From: Niastella vici
GTDB lineage: Bacteria > Bacteroidota > Bacteroidia > Chitinophagales > Chitinophagaceae
DNA: 64,000 nucleotides
Assembly: GCF_002077945.1 (NCBI RefSeq)
Contig: NZ_LVYD01000124.1
Span: 372,001 to 436,000 of the forward strand
Reading direction: 5' to 3'
Of this stretch, positions 7,960 to 16,166 are shown one piece after another (within the stretch, counting starts at the first letter, position 1; the number at the start of each line of letters is the position of its first letter). The position numbers were made by a program, and so were the translations under genes. Below the pieces are notes generated by a model, which saw only the letters and a program-made list of their open reading frames with translations, did not search any database and had not been told where the DNA came from.

Positions 7960-8856
7960 ATGGCCGAAGTTTTTGCCCCATTTATCATTAACCGCACCAT
8001 GCATAACCTTACATTTTACAGTATGGCGGGCAGGAACTTTGTGCGCACAAAAAGCTCGCTTACCAAAAAACGGGTGCTTCGTTCTCCTGAATTTGAACGC
8101 ACCCGCTATCATGCCGGATTATTGGCAAAAGCTTCCCGCATTGGCTCCCTGGTTTACAACGAGTTGCCCGAATATTGGCGCCAGGGCTGGATGTACCGGT
8201 CTTTTACCGGCGAAGCTTATACCATGCTAAAAGTAGGGAAAAGCGAACAGGAAATACAGCAGGTACTGTTGCAGCGATATGTGGAAGAAGTCGCCAGCAA
8301 ACAACTTAAGGAGCCAATTACTGCCCCATTACATATTCAACCCAAACGGCCCTATCGAAAATCGGCCGGCGCCTATTGGCGGGGCAAGACCATCAAACGC
8401 AACCGCCGTAAAGCTCACCAACAAAAATTACTGTACAATGCCGGCCTGCTGGCGCGGGCATCAAAATTGGGTTCAAAATTATACGCTCATGTAAGTTCCC
8501 GGTACAAATGCCGGCGTTACTATCAACAATTAACCGCCTGGGCCATGCAATTACTAAAGGAGGAATGGCACGAAGCCGATATTCTTGCAGTACTATTACC
8601 AGCTGTAAGAGAGAAACAGGTCTCCCAAAATCAACAGCCAGCCCAGGGTGGTTTGGTAATCCACCCCAATGGACAATATTATTTCATTACTCCTCTATAC
8701 AAACGGTTTGATTTTGATGGAGGTCAGCTGTTGTATCGCAGCTCAGCACCTGTTGCGTCGCACTCTTGTGCGTTTGGATCTTTGTTCAACACAAAAAAAG
8801 CCCCGCCTGGAGACGGGGCAGTTACCATCAGTTATTCATTTTTATTGGATCAGTAA
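7960..8856 (+). CDS. Unknown protein with a duplicated domain
   Basis: A 298-residue, very basic protein without signal peptide. It contains the same module twice: about 49-108 (YHAGLLAKASRIGSLVYNEL ... QEIQQVLLQRYVEEV) and about 160-220 (YNAGLLARASKLGSKLYAHV ... ADILAVLLPAVREK). The first module is preceded by RNFVRTKSSLTKKRVL and the second by KTIKRNRRKAHQQK, both rich in K and R, which suggests nucleic acid or ribosome contact, but this is a guess. No known family was recognised. The last 20 codons overlap the intrinsic terminator of the convergent gene and read as low-quality sequence, so the functional end may lie earlier, near residue 255. Confidence 0.65.
   Translation: MAEVFAPFIINRTMHNLTFYSMAGRNFVRTKSSLTKKRVLRSPEFERTRYHAGLLAKASRIGSLVYNELPEYWRQGWMYRSFTGEAYTMLKVGKSEQEIQQVLLQRYVEEVASKQLKEPITAPLHIQPKRPYRKSAGAYWRGKTIKRNRRKAHQQKLLYNAGLLARASKLGSKLYAHVSSRYKCRRYYQQLTAWAMQLLKEEWHEADILAVLLPAVREKQVSQNQQPAQGGLVIHPNGQYYFITPLYKRFDFDGGQLLYRSSAPVASHSCAFGSLFNTKKAPPGDGAVTISYSFLLDQ
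8793..8819 (-). terminator. Intrinsic terminator of the T9SS propeller gene
   Basis: On the minus strand GCCCCGTCTCCAGGCGGGGC is followed by seven T residues. The GC stem and U-tract lie about 25 bases after the stop of the gene ending at 8842. The element sits inside the 3' end of the convergent plus-strand frame. Confidence 0.85.
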
Positions 8857-11790
8857 TTTATGCAGGTATGTTTTATCATCTACGGTTATTCGCAATACAT
8901 AACTTCCTTTTGACAGGCTTCCCAGATCGAGCGGCATTTTGAATTCATTGGTATGTTGTACACCGAATTGTCTGGTCGTGATCAACCGGCCCTGCTGATC
9001 GAGCACCTGCACCAATACATTGCCATCCACACTACCCTGTAATTTCAGCGTTGCATGTCCTGTAGCGGGGTTAGGATACAGGGAAGAAATAATGTCTGCC
9101 CCATTTTTCACATTCACCAACACCATGGTCGAGAAGCTTTGCGATCCATCAATATCAACCGACCGCAGTCTGTAATAATTATAACCAGCTACCGGTTGTT
9201 TATCTTTAAACAGATAAGCCGTTTTCCCCGGTTGAACCGTACCAATTGTGGTGAAATCAATGCCATTGGTGCTGCGTTGTACTTCATAACGCTTCAGTTT
9301 ATCTTCCTGACTGGTTGTCCAGCTTACGTTTACCACAGCGCCATCCAGGGCGGCCTGGAACGATAACAAGGTGACCGGTAATGGGGAGAACAGGAATACC
9401 AGAGTCTGTTGCGTATTCGTTGCTACCGGCAGGTTATAGTCAAAATAAATGCCCGCAGTATTCTTTATGATATCCCCTGCCAGTACAGTTGATTTGGGTT
9501 TTATGCGATAGGCTATATATCCATGGCTATCGGGTTCTGTGTAAGGCAATTTGATATTATTGAATTGCCAGGTGAGTTTGTTGCCGTCTTCGATAGACAA
9601 CTGATAGTCATGGCTGGCTGCGATCATTTGAAGGGAATTCCAGTCGAGCCTGCTTTCCAGGGTATCCCGAACGGTTACATTGAAAGCGGTATCAGTTCCG
9701 GTGTTCTGGAACCGGATGAGGTAATTAAGGTATTCCCCATTGCTTACCTGGGCGGGGGTAATTACACCGGCATTTGCTTCTGTTTTATCGTTGGGATCAA
9801 AGGATCCTATCACTCTTTGCTTTAAAGTGGAAGTATCATCGATGGGCGTTACATCAATAGCATCTGACTCAATAATTGCTACTGACTTTATTGTATCGCC
9901 AAGATTTACTGAAGGGGCCGTACCCAGTACAAAATTCAATGTAATAGAAGCTTCGGCATTAGGCGCCAGGTTACTGTAATCCCAGGTAATGAGATTACCG
10001 TTAACAGAAGTTGCTGCCGGTACGGTGCTGCTTAAACTAAGCCGGGTATCCTTTGTAAGTTTAATAGTACCTGCCCCTACACTGTTGGTGCCAACATTTT
10101 TATATACCAGCTTATATTGAACCGCAAAACCAGGGCGGGCGGGTGTAAGTGGGAGCAAACTTACTGTTACATCCCGGATGCCCGGTAATGGCTGAACCGC
10201 AAAATATATGGAGTCGGTATTGAAATAGCTATTGAACGTAGAAGTTTTTGCTGCTGGGGAAATAGTATAATAGTTGTTATAAGGAACAGCTTTTGTGGAA
10301 TAGGTTCCGGTATCTACATCCATTGTATAATACCCATTCCTGGGAATAGCAGATGTGGTGTCGCCATTCTTCCCTGACTTTATAGTAACCTTGTCAAAAA
10401 ATGATTCGCCATTATTTTTTATGCCATCGCTATTGGCGTCGTAGAAAGCGTAGCCGGCGATAGTATTACTAGAGCCTACTTCAAACAGCCATGCGGCAGA
10501 ATTACCTCCGTTGGTGTTATTACCACCAATAACAATATTGCCATTAGGCCTTACTGCACTGCATACTCCATTTTCAATTGGGTAAGGACCGGAAGACACA
10601 TAGGTCTTTTCCCAGATTATTTGGCCGGAAGTATCAAGTTTTACCAGCCAGCAATCGTTATCGCCTGATGAAAATGACACATCTCCATTGGAAGATCTTG
10701 TATGGCCAACTGCCAAATAGGTATGATCGGGTAATACCTGAATACCCCTGAACATTTCGTCCCGATCACCACCATAAGTCCTTTGCCATTGAAGTTGACC
10801 AGTTTTAGACAAACTAACAACCCACGCATCATTAGTTTGGTACTGCTCATCGGGTGCCGTGGGGTGGTATCCTGTCACATCTCCGTTTGTAGAGGCAGTA
10901 AGTCCCACTACAATATAACCTCCGTTCAGAGAGATATTTATATCGTTTGCATATTCATAGTTTGTGCCGCCCAGGCATTTTTGCCATTCTATGTTACCAG
11001 TTCTATCAATTTTAACAACCCATATATCCTCTACTGTTCCATGAAGCCCCTGCACATCGCCGTCGTTTGATTTTGTTGTTCCGGTTATGATAAAACCGCT
11101 ATCAGGTGTTTGTTTTAAGGCAGTGGGAAATTCCACTCCGCTACCACCAAGGCATTTTTGCCATTGAATGTTGCCATTTTTATCGAGCTTCACTACCCAT
11201 ATATCTCTACTTCCCTGATGCACGCCGGAAACATCCCCATCGTTAGATTTAGCCTCTCCTAATAGTATATACCCATCGCTTGTTTTCTCAATATACGTTC
11301 CGGTTTCATCACTAGTACCGCCGTAGCATTTTTGCCAGATAATATTTCCTTTGTCGTTTAACCTAACCACCCAGGCATCCTCTCCGCCATGATTTCCGGA
11401 GACATTGATATCATTAGATTTTGTATAACCAGTCAGGATATAACCGCTGTCATGGGCCAACTGCAAAGTACCAAGTTTGTCAGAGGCTGATCCACCTAAC
11501 AAGACAGACCATTTTATATTTCTTGAGGTATCCAATTTGTAAACTTTAAAGTCGACTTCACCATATCCTCCGCTGCCAATTCTGGTGGTTGCGACAAGGT
11601 AGCCGCCATCCCTGTCAATTAAAGATGTTTTACCAGGCCCGATATACTCTGCTACAGTAGCTGTTCCTCCAAAGATCTTTTGCCATTTCATAACTGGGGC
11701 ATTTCGCTGGGCATTACAATAATAAACAGCCGTAAAAAAGAAAATAATTAATAAGGAAACTGGTTTACGCATAATGATGTACAATGACAT
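8842..11790 (-). CDS. T9SS-exported beta-propeller protein with C-terminal sorting domain
   Basis: A 982-residue secreted protein. The likely start is the second methionine (MRKPVSLL, 18 bases in), giving a clean signal peptide ending YYCNAQ. Residues about 60-440 are seven or so SBBP-like propeller repeats of the form GGYILTGYTKSNDGDVSG...DIWVVKLDKNGNIQWQKCLGG. Then follow a prealbumin-like segment (AGYAFYDANSDGIKNNGE), DUF11-type adhesion repeats (to about 800, with FDPNDKTEAN and YLIRFQNTGTDTA), and an Ig/FN3-like domain (LLSFQAALDG). The final 75 residues are the Por_Secre_tail/TIGR04183 type A sorting domain (SLYPNPATGHATLKL ... YVLRITVDD). The protein should be carried across the outer membrane by T9SS and released or anchored at the surface. 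Its function is unknown. Confidence 0.88.
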   Translation of the reverse strand: MSLYIIMRKPVSLLIIFFFTAVYYCNAQRNAPVMKWQKIFGGTATVAEYIGPGKTSLIDRDGGYLVATTRIGSGGYGEVDFKVYKLDTSRNIKWSVLLGGSASDKLGTLQLAHDSGYILTGYTKSNDINVSGNHGGEDAWVVRLNDKGNIIWQKCYGGTSDETGTYIEKTSDGYILLGEAKSNDGDVSGVHQGSRDIWVVKLDKNGNIQWQKCLGGSGVEFPTALKQTPDSGFIITGTTKSNDGDVQGLHGTVEDIWVVKIDRTGNIEWQKCLGGTNYEYANDINISLNGGYIVVGLTASTNGDVTGYHPTAPDEQYQTNDAWVVSLSKTGQLQWQRTYGGDRDEMFRGIQVLPDHTYLAVGHTRSSNGDVSFSSGDNDCWLVKLDTSGQIIWEKTYVSSGPYPIENGVCSAVRPNGNIVIGGNNTNGGNSAAWLFEVGSSNTIAGYAFYDANSDGIKNNGESFFDKVTIKSGKNGDTTSAIPRNGYYTMDVDTGTYSTKAVPYNNYYTISPAAKTSTFNSYFNTDSIYFAVQPLPGIRDVTVSLLPLTPARPGFAVQYKLVYKNVGTNSVGAGTIKLTKDTRLSLSSTVPAATSVNGNLITWDYSNLAPNAEASITLNFVLGTAPSVNLGDTIKSVAIIESDAIDVTPIDDTSTLKQRVIGSFDPNDKTEANAGVITPAQVSNGEYLNYLIRFQNTGTDTAFNVTVRDTLESRLDWNSLQMIAASHDYQLSIEDGNKLTWQFNNIKLPYTEPDSHGYIAYRIKPKSTVLAGDIIKNTAGIYFDYNLPVATNTQQTLVFLFSPLPVTLLSFQAALDGAVVNVSWTTSQEDKLKRYEVQRSTNGIDFTTIGTVQPGKTAYLFKDKQPVAGYNYYRLRSVDIDGSQSFSTMVLVNVKNGADIISSLYPNPATGHATLKLQGSVDGNVLVQVLDQQGRLITTRQFGVQHTNEFKMPLDLGSLSKGSYVLRITVDDKTYLHKLLIQ

Positions 11791-11924
11791 TCCTCTGTTT
11801 TGAAAGACAGACGTATATCTGGTTAATAATAAAAGATTAGTTTCTATGCTTTTGTGATAACTGAACAGGTAAAAACAACGGTGCCTTTTTATAGAAGATT
11901 GGATGCAGTTAAAATGAAGAGGGG

Positions 11925-11950
11925 CAAAGGTAATAAATAATTATTGTCAA
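11925..11950 (-). promoter_or_regulatory. Possible Bacteroidota-type promoter for the T9SS propeller gene
   Basis: On the minus strand a perfect TACCTTTG (TAnnTTTG, -7 box) is preceded by TTTTG 15 bases upstream. The spacing is shorter than the usual 19-20, so the -33 assignment is weak. The box lies about 135 bases before the translation start. Confidence 0.4.
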
Positions 11951-11960
11951 AACGTTAAAA

Positions 11961-11994
11961 GCCGATAACTGCGTCGTTTTGTTCAATAACCGTG
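11961..11994 (-). promoter_or_regulatory. 34-bp conserved upstream element, copy 1
   Basis: Read on the minus strand this segment begins CACGGTTATTG and ends GACGCAGTTATCGGC. It matches positions 34240-34273 on the plus strand at 29 of 34 positions. Each copy lies 135-175 bases before the start of a gene for a T9SS-type cargo protein and in the same orientation relative to it. It could be an operator or an upstream activator site. Confidence 0.5.
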
Positions 11995-12115
11995 CAATTA
12001 AGCCAATAGACGTGCAGAAGCAGGCGAAAATTCGCTGTTAAGATCTCCTTATATCGGCCTTGCCCCGTACAGGTTTCCAGGCTCCCTATAGCTGATATAT
12101 ATACCTGACGCACAT

Positions 12116-12140
12116 AAAAAAAGAGGCCGTATTGACCTCC
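12116..12140 (-). terminator. Intrinsic terminator after the TonB-C-like gene
   Basis: On the minus strand GAGGTC-AATAC-GGCCTC (six pairs, one wobble) is followed by TTTTTTT. It starts about 30 bases after the stop codon of the gene ending at 12169. Confidence 0.65.
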
Positions 12141-12168
12141 TCCAATTGATTCGCTAACAAAGATTATT

Positions 12169-12654
12169 TTACCTGTTACAAGGATTAAAAGATTGAAAAA
12201 ATTCAGTGGTTACATTATTTCCACTGCATATACCCGGCGCCCAAAACTTTGATTTAAGATAAACGCGCAATACTTCCTTTTCATTAGCATTCGGCTCCTT
12301 TACCTCGGTATCGCCACGCATTGGTACTACTTTTCTGATCTCGCCGGTAGGATCTATGATCATTTTGATCCTGACATTGCAGTACTTTGAGGCATCAATA
12401 TTTTCAGTTCTGAGGTTTCTATCTATATACCGTGCCCAGGCAGCCGCGCCGCCAGGATATTCAGGTTCTTTTTCTACGCCGGTATAAACAGTTAGTTTAA
12501 GCGTCGTATCATAATAGCTTGTACACCCAAAAGCAGGTTGAGGCGTATAATTTGTTTTGATCGATGCATTAGACCATGACAAGAAAAAAGAAGGAAGCAA
12601 AAAGGCAAAATAAGTAATAGAGTTCATGATAAAAATAGGGTTTACGGCATTCAA
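12169..12654 (-). CDS. TonB C-terminal-like secreted protein
   Basis: A 161-residue protein with an N-terminal hydrophobic export segment (FAFLLPSFFLSWSNA). It then carries VEKEPEYPGGAAAWARYIDR, followed by a beta-strand-rich part with IKMIIDPTGEIRKV and a terminal FNPC. The E-P-x-(Y/F)-PGG-x-x-x-(W/L) motif followed by an (I/V)D-x-x-G turn is characteristic of TonB C-terminal (PF03544-like) domains in Bacteroidota. Unlike true TonB it has no transmembrane anchor with a proline-rich linker, so it is more likely a stand-alone periplasmic domain than an energy transducer. It is followed by a terminator and is transcribed alone. Confidence 0.65.
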   Translation of the reverse strand: MNAVNPIFIMNSITYFAFLLPSFFLSWSNASIKTNYTPQPAFGCTSYYDTTLKLTVYTGVEKEPEYPGGAAAWARYIDRNLRTENIDASKYCNVRIKMIIDPTGEIRKVVPMRGDTEVKEPNANEKEVLRVYLKSKFWAPGICSGNNVTTEFFQSFNPCNR

Positions 12655-12709
12655 TATTGAGTAGCCGCACTAATATACAGTTTTTTTATTGCCAGTCAAA
12701 TGCTAAAGA

Positions 12710-12880
12710 TCAGGAACCTATCACTTTATTTAGGCATCCCAGCTGGATCTTCATCACTCCAGTGCTCTCTTCGGGTAATATGTAAGTCATAGCCCATAAA
12801 ATGTCATTTAGTCCCCTTTCCAGCCTGGCAATTTCGCTTATTCCTACTAAGCCCTGCTCCGACTCCTGACGCTCGACTAT
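12710..12880 (-). pseudogene. 5'-truncated gene fragment
   Basis: An open frame without a start codon, bounded by a TAG upstream, encodes ESEQGLVGISEIARLERGL, then NDILWAMTYILPEESTGVMK and IQLGCLNKVIGS before a stop. The helix-like, balanced composition argues for a former protein C-terminus of about 55 residues. No family was recognised. It is the first of several broken small genes on this strand between 12.7 and 14.4 kb. Confidence 0.45.
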
Positions 12881-12907
12881 CTATAATTCGTGGAAGTTAC
12901 AGCGCTA

Positions 12908-13384
12908 TTAATCAACACAAGGATTTGAATTATCGATCAATAAAAACCATTTTCTTTCAAGTGCTTCATATTCTATATTTCTCTTTGACCTCGTTTTTAA
13001 ATCACTACCAGCATCAGAATAGCAAAAGCTAAATGAAGTGCAATTACTTCTTAAACCTGGCATATTTATATCAATAATAGTAATACTTCTATTGTTACTA
13101 ATTGAATCAAACTTGACCCACCAAATAGAATTAGTCCCATCCAGATTTTTTAAATCTACTTCAGCATTTAAATACTCAGAAAGCTTTCTTGATGAAATTG
13201 CAGGATCTTTCGATTTTAAACTATCTATTTTAAAACCTATAGCTTTAAACTCATTGATATTTTTTCCGAAGAAGGACTTATACTCGTCTTTGTCAATTTC
13301 CATTTTTTGATAACTCGAATTACAACAAATGAAAAAAACACCAATTATGCAGAAAAACCAACCACACTTCATTATTATCCTCAT
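12908..13384 (-). CDS. Small lipoprotein of unknown function in an AT-rich island
   Basis: A 158-residue protein with a short hydrophobic N-terminus ending VFFICCNSS; one of the two adjacent cysteines probably serves as lipidation site. The start may be M1 or M5 (MKCGWFF). The mature part is charged and contains KDEYKSFFGKNINEF and SRKLSEYLNAEVDL, with no recognised domain. The gene is clearly more AT-rich than the flanking T9SS and chromate genes, as are its neighbours, suggesting a transferred island. Lipoproteins of this size are sometimes immunity proteins, but nothing here proves that. Confidence 0.6.
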   Translation of the reverse strand: MRIIMKCGWFFCIIGVFFICCNSSYQKMEIDKDEYKSFFGKNINEFKAIGFKIDSLKSKDPAISSRKLSEYLNAEVDLKNLDGTNSIWWVKFDSISNNRSITIIDINMPGLRSNCTSFSFCYSDAGSDLKTRSKRNIEYEALERKWFLLIDNSNPCVD

Positions 13385-13521
13385 TTTTGATTTGCTTTAC
13401 CCTCTTATAATCCTTTTGTGCCAGACCATTAGATTAAGGAAATTTCCTCTATCCCTTAGGTCCATAACCTGATTTGCGTTCGCGTAGGTCACACACCAAC
13501 TACTTTGATACATTCCCCTAT

Positions 13522-13878
13522 TTACTTAGGGAAAACAAAAGCTTTGAATTCCTTATCAAACAGAATATCGGATTTTAGTTCCAAATTAGTGGCACTTACT
13601 AATGCCTTAAAAGTCAAATACGCCACAATTGTATTGCTAGTATCTAATTCATTATATTTTATTTCTTTCACCCTAATATTTAGCCCTATTCTGCTCATGC
13701 AATGTTCTAGAAAATAAGTAGCCCCAAATAAAACACCTGACTGCCAGCGTTCGAGCTCATCATCGAACTCCAACTCAACTTTTTGATACCTACTGGTTAT
13801 TTCAACCTCAATTTCAATTTCTCCATAAAATCCATAATTGCCTATTTGCTCAGCAATTTTATAAATTCCAGTTTTCAT
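13522..13878 (-). CDS. Small protein of unknown function, possible immunity protein
   Basis: A 118-residue soluble protein with alternating beta strands (YGEIEIEVEI, YQKVELEFDDEL), a central helix (GVLFGATYFLEHCMSRI) and a C-terminal strand-rich part. It has no signal peptide and no catalytic-looking motif. Its size, acidic character and position in a run of isolated small genes and gene fragments fit the immunity proteins of polymorphic toxin systems. This is inference from context; no family was recognised. Confidence 0.55.
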   Translation of the reverse strand: MKTGIYKIAEQIGNYGFYGEIEIEVEITSRYQKVELEFDDELERWQSGVLFGATYFLEHCMSRIGLNIRVKEIKYNELDTSNTIVAYLTFKALVSATNLELKSDILFDKEFKAFVFPK

Positions 13879-13994
13879 TTGAATAATTTATTTTGGTGCT
13901 TTAGAACCTGATCATGTCAATTCTTTTGCAATCTGTCGAATTTTATCCGGAGGCTATATTGTGGAAAAATCGTGGAGATGGACGACACATAGTC

Positions 13995-14295
13995 TTATGG
14001 AACTCCAAGTATTCTCTCTAATTCATTCTCAATATTTGTCTTTAGAATACTATATTCCTCAAGACTTATATCGTTTTGTACCCGTTCTTTTTGCCATACC
14101 ATAAATAATGGTATGTACCATAATAATGAAACGACTCGGCTTGAAATTAACTCTTCCTTCAAAAGAAATCGATTTAAGCAAGACTAAAAACTTATTATAC
14201 AGCTCTTTGTCAAAATCACCTTGACGTAATTTCCAAAAAAAGCCCGAATCAACTTCCCATACATCCTCTAATTGTTGAATGATTTCTTGTTTCAT
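13995..14295 (-). pseudogene. Frameshifted small gene
   Basis: From the ATG at 14293-14295 the frame encodes QLEDVWEVDSGFFWKLRQG ... FIIMVHTIIYG and then stops early after MAKRTGTKRYKS (at 14059). Shifting one base near 14100 restores a protein-like continuation, WQKERVQNDISLEEYSILKT then NIENELERILGVP, ending with TAA at 13995-13997. The original product was therefore about 98 residues. The break is one extra base, so either a real inactivating indel or a sequencing error. The start overlaps the stop of the fragment upstream (ATGA), as in tightly coupled gene pairs. No family was assigned. Confidence 0.6.
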
Positions 14296-14417
14296 TGATT
14301 TAATATTGAAATTGCTCCATGAGAAATAAATTTTCCAATTAATACCTCAAGATCTTTTTTGCCCATTAAAAAAGCATTGTCAGATGCGACTTTATCTAAA
14401 TCTCCAACAAGCCAGGA
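14292..14417 (-). pseudogene. 3' fragment of a truncated gene coupled to the next gene
   Basis: An open frame with no start codon encodes LVGDLDKVASDNAFLMGKKD then LEVLIGKFISHGAISILNQ. Its TGA overlaps the ATG of the downstream frameshifted gene by four bases (ATGA). Upstream it meets a TGA at 14418-14420, and the 5' part of the gene is absent. The overlap shows that the two were once a translationally coupled pair, as toxin and immunity genes often are. Confidence 0.5.
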
Positions 14418-14433
14418 TCAACCGACTGGTAGA

Positions 14434-14483
14434 AAACAAAAAACCAAGTGCTGCTATCACAATTTCTGATAAGCAGCACTTGA
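14434..14483 (-). terminator. Intrinsic terminator of the secreted-protein gene at 14536
   Basis: On the minus strand CAAGTGCTGC ... GCAGCACTTG form a 10-bp perfect stem, with extra pairs inside, followed by G and TTTTTTG. It lies about 50 bases after the stop at 14536. Confidence 0.85.
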
Positions 14484-14535
14484 TATTAATATAATCCTGC
14501 ACAGCACAAGCTAACTCTAGCGCCATTATGTTACT

Positions 14536-15903
14536 TTACCGCTCAACATTTACCAGCTTATCAATCTCTTCGTACGTCATTGCCTTTAACTTCGTTTTCC
14601 CTTTCATTCCACCGAATTCTTTATCCAAATATCCAAGGATACAACTATTTTTAAACCAAACGGTGGAGGCAGCATCGATAAGGCCTCCTGTCTGGGGAAG
14701 CTTCTTTTTCTCTTTTTTATTAGCTGATAAATCAATAATATAACAATAATCGTAAAAGGTTGCTAAGCCTTCCGATTCCTCGCAAAGAACGTATAACTTT
14801 TCATTATAAATAAAGCTGACCAAATGCGAATTAAAGGAGGCATAAGCCTGATAATATTTATTCAGAACGGTTTCATGTAAAGGTTTCAACTCTTTATTAA
14901 ATACAGAAACAACGGCTGCGTTATTGAGCGCTGCCACAGCGTTGGGGGTGCTATATAAAGTGCGGATTTCTTTTACCAGTATAACCTTATCATGGGTGGT
15001 CAAAATATCGACCGGTACCATTTCATCTATCGACTTTAATCGTTTTTTAGCATCAGGCTCCTTTTCTTCTAAAGTTCCGGCATATACTTTATCGAGCAAT
15101 ACAGGAGGCGCCGTTTTCACCTTTTCGGCGTCAAAATCAAAGCGGTACAAACTGATTGCTTTGTCTTTATCCGTATTCACATATTGTATGGCAACCAGTG
15201 TATTATTAGCAAACGTATCGAGCCGGCTTACAGCCGTAAAATAGCTTTTATTTCTTACGTCAATGTCAACTTGCAGTTTGCTCTTTACCTCGCCTTCTTT
15301 GTCGAATTTTTCAGCAATCAACTTACTATTAACCATACTGGTAAGAAATATGTCGCCCTGTTTTGATGTATGAATGTCAATAAAAGTTCTGCTATCAGCA
15401 GGCATTAGCATTTTCGTGTAAATTTCCAGATCTGCAGACAGTGTTATCATATTGATCAGCGGTTCACTCCGATTACTTCGAAATAAAAGACTGCTAAAAT
15501 TATAACGGGAGTCATTTTCAACAGATATGTTACCATCCTTTGGAATATCATAAATAATCTTGTCTTTGCTGATCTTCTTTTCTTTTAGATCAACAATTGT
15601 TGCATGTAATGGTCCACCATTTGATTTTTCAGTATAGAAAAAAATAACATTGCCATTCCATTTGCCTTCACCTTTTATATAACCCCTGACATGTTCACTC
15701 CACAATAATTGGCCTTTTTGATCCACAACTAAAAATGCCTCATTTAAAGAGCCATAAACTACATGTCCAACAGCTGTGTTGTCATCAATAGGGAGCATAC
15801 TACCGATTTGCCCTTTTCCGGGAAAATCCTGCGCTTTTACATTTATTGAAAAAGAAATGACAATAAGACTCCCGATAAGGAATCTGAAAAGATAAATTTG
15901 CAT
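14536..15903 (-). CDS. Secreted protein of unknown function
   Basis: A 455-residue protein with a clear Sec signal peptide (FLIGSLIVISFSINVKAQ). The mature part is beta-rich and has repeating motifs of the type GQLLWSEHVRGYIKGEG, TSKQGDIFLTS and NTLVAIQYVNTD, which suggest a beta-propeller of six or seven blades, but no named family was recognised. It has no T9SS tail or lipobox, so a periplasmic location is most likely. The gene is flanked by terminators on both sides and is probably a single transcription unit. Confidence 0.7.
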   Translation of the reverse strand: MQIYLFRFLIGSLIVISFSINVKAQDFPGKGQIGSMLPIDDNTAVGHVVYGSLNEAFLVVDQKGQLLWSEHVRGYIKGEGKWNGNVIFFYTEKSNGGPLHATIVDLKEKKISKDKIIYDIPKDGNISVENDSRYNFSSLLFRSNRSEPLINMITLSADLEIYTKMLMPADSRTFIDIHTSKQGDIFLTSMVNSKLIAEKFDKEGEVKSKLQVDIDVRNKSYFTAVSRLDTFANNTLVAIQYVNTDKDKAISLYRFDFDAEKVKTAPPVLLDKVYAGTLEEKEPDAKKRLKSIDEMVPVDILTTHDKVILVKEIRTLYSTPNAVAALNNAAVVSVFNKELKPLHETVLNKYYQAYASFNSHLVSFIYNEKLYVLCEESEGLATFYDYCYIIDLSANKKEKKKLPQTGGLIDAASTVWFKNSCILGYLDKEFGGMKGKTKLKAMTYEEIDKLVNVER

Positions 15904-16112
15904 AAAGCTAATGAAGGTTGATAAAAGTTAATTATTGGGTTAACAAAACTTCCGTGATACCGGAAATGCATAAATATATATAATTTCTGTAAAGTCAAAA
16001 AAAAGAAGCACAGTAGGACTTTGAATGCCATCCGGATATCCGAACGCTTTATTGTGTAAAGATTATAGAGGTTGCACCCGGTATAAATTGCGGATTGGCA
16101 TCTCCGCTAAAT

Positions 16113-16140
16113 AAAAAAGCCTCCCGACAAGTCGGGAAGC
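16113..16140 (-). terminator. Intrinsic terminator of the chromate/DUF1259 operon
   Basis: On the minus strand GCTTCCCGAC-TT-GTCGGGAGGC is followed by TTTTTTA. The strong stem and U-tract are 27 bases after the stop of the DUF1259 gene and mark the end of the operon that includes chrA. Confidence 0.9.
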
Positions 16141-16166
16141 TTTCAGAAATTTAAAGGTCCATCTCA

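Larger units (their letters stand above)
11791..12168. other. 378-bp upstream region of the T9SS propeller gene
   Basis: No gene is seen. It contains a promoter-like box (11925-11950), a 34-bp element shared with the upstream region of the gene at 34409 (11961-11994), and the terminator of the gene at 12169 (12116-12140). Confidence 0.6.

Noticed and set aside
13407-13525. Short minus-strand frame reading ANANQVMDLRDRGNFLNL
   Set aside because: It is only about 38 residues, has no clear family pattern and is not distinguishable from chance in this decayed region.
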